A program made the translations under genes and the position numbers. Below, in pieces: positions 51,182-51,616 of a stretch of DNA of 51,616 bases; positions within the stretch are counted from its first letter, which is position 1, and the number at the start of each line of letters is the position of its first letter. The DNA lies in NCBI GenBank assembly GCA_029261595.1, contig JAJDAZ010000063.1:1-51616 (forward strand), read 5' to 3'. The DNA comes from Nitrospinaceae bacterium (GTDB lineage: Bacteria > Nitrospinota > Nitrospinia > Nitrospinales > VA-1). A model generated the notes under the pieces. It worked only from the letters and a program-made list of their open reading frames with translations. It had not been told where the DNA came from and made no database searches.

Positions 51182-51486
51182 GACAACCTCCAAAAAGTTG
51201 AGAAGGAATCGCACTGCGTGACTAACAGGATAACAATAAAATATTATTTATCAAATGGTTAAGTCAATCCACCCTCCCTTGTCGACGAAAACCATATAGG
51301 TAATAAATTATTTTCAATGGGGTTATAAAAAGCGAACATTCACCAAATATGCGAATACCGCTATCCAATATTCCGCACAAAAACAACCCTTTCAAGCATT
51401 TTCCTCCACGGTTTCCAAAAAACCGTTCCTGCTCTGGATACATATACCCAGGCTTTAATAAGGGGAAAAACTTGATAAATAGATAC
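51182..51486. other. AT-rich intergenic region before the IS end
   Basis: 305 bp with no confident gene, promoter or terminator. A plus-strand frame at 51349-51555 runs into the insertion-sequence end and is judged spurious. Confidence 0.5.
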
Positions 51487-51616
51487 CCCCGGCTAAAGCC
51501 GGGGTTCTTTGGTTTCGCCGCCGCTTGGCGGCATTACAGCTTCTCACGGAGCTGACCTTCATCCTGGCGTCCTTGATATTCCACATATCTCTTGATCGTC
51601 TCTTCATCAACGCCCA
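51480..51616 (-). mobile_element. IS200/IS605-type insertion sequence, one end (cut by window edge)
   Basis: The hairpin CCCCGGCTAAAGCCGGGG (51487-51504; 7-bp stem, 4-nt loop) lies 30 bp after the end of a transposase-like frame. IS200/IS605 elements have such subterminal hairpins instead of inverted repeats. The exact end cannot be set without the other side, but is probably within about 20 bp left of the hairpin. Confidence 0.72.
51534..51616 (-). CDS. tnpA: IS200/IS605-family transposase TnpA, C-terminal fragment
   Basis: The last 26 codons are visible, with TAA at 51534-51536. The product ends GVDEETIKRYVEYQG followed by RQDEGQLREKL. The pattern G-x-DE-x-TI-x-RY(V/I)xxQ is the usual C-terminus of the small HUH transposases of IS200/IS605, which cut and join single-stranded DNA at hairpins. 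The catalytic HUH and Tyr lie beyond the window. Family assignment rests on this short tail plus the adjacent hairpin. Confidence 0.75.
   Translation of the reverse strand, partial: GVDEETIKRYVEYQGRQDEGQLREKL

Noticed and set aside
51349..51555. Plus-strand frame of 68 codons
   Set aside because: It runs through the insertion-sequence hairpin and antisense to the transposase tail, and has no ribosome binding site.
1..51616. tRNA genes
   Set aside because: No stretch with a convincing T-loop (GGTTCGA-type) and matching acceptor stem was found on either strand by eye. A covariance-model scan would be decisive.

Overview
The window most likely comes from a marine nitrite-oxidising bacterium of the Nitrospinota (Nitrospina-like). 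The strongest clue is at the left edge: the first 46 codons of a minus-strand gene encode a twin-arginine signal peptide followed by a start typical of the periplasmic type of nitrite oxidoreductase alpha subunit (NxrA). The rest fits a Gram-negative aerobic chemolithotroph: a tetra-cluster ferredoxin, c-type cytochrome and copper proteins, many TPR proteins, B12-type radical SAM enzymes, and SecD/SecF/YajC. The assignment rests on protein motifs only; no database search was possible.

Layout. 1-4533: nxrA start, a zinc-ribbon protein with an HExxH motif, and an 870-aa TPR protein. 5114-9616: a stand-alone receiver protein, a radical SAM enzyme with the CX7CX2C motif of RiPP C-methyltransferases, and a divergent unknown 650-aa protein. 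9755-13227: a TetR-type regulator with an operator inside its own promoter and a second, perfect operator downstream, followed by tautomerase, short-chain dehydrogenase, secreted dienelactone hydrolase and nitroreductase genes. This looks like a detoxification cluster for reactive electrophiles, interrupted by a MITE-like repeat. 13260-14536: an AT-rich pair of small membrane-protein genes between related hairpin repeats. 14567-18870: a second B12/radical SAM enzyme, an unknown acidic protein and a NapG-like ferredoxin. 19188-24477: aspS flanked by two AT-rich unknown genes, then RNase P RNA (minus strand) and a zinc-ribbon coiled-coil protein.

24624-27450 holds yajC-secD-secF (transcribed in that order on the minus strand). 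27879-33072 holds a secreted small protein, a 63-aa protein behind a near-perfect sigma-28 promoter, an LRR protein and a DUF58/BatA pair. 33145-34539 is an ApeA-like HEPN anti-phage defence protein, next to a CobW-type metallochaperone. 35764-39403 is a two-gene phosphorelay (CHASE hybrid kinase plus receiver-kinase). 39478-42766 has a cupredoxin/cytochrome c pair and an orphan NtrC-type activator. 43047-51181 has a secreted TPR protein with an SH3 partner, a PAS protein, an unusual permease/FG-GAP/ASPIC fusion of 1025 aa, and small unknowns. The right edge cuts an IS200/IS605-type transposase just inside its terminal hairpin.

The window is rich in small dispersed repeats. At least four families are visible: MITE-like elements with GTCATTGCGAG-type cores; a TTTTTCGGGGCTCGT family; CAGCGnnnCGCTG palindromes, several sitting on stop codons; and an AATGTCCGCTT family. 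No tRNA, CRISPR array or prophage was recognised.
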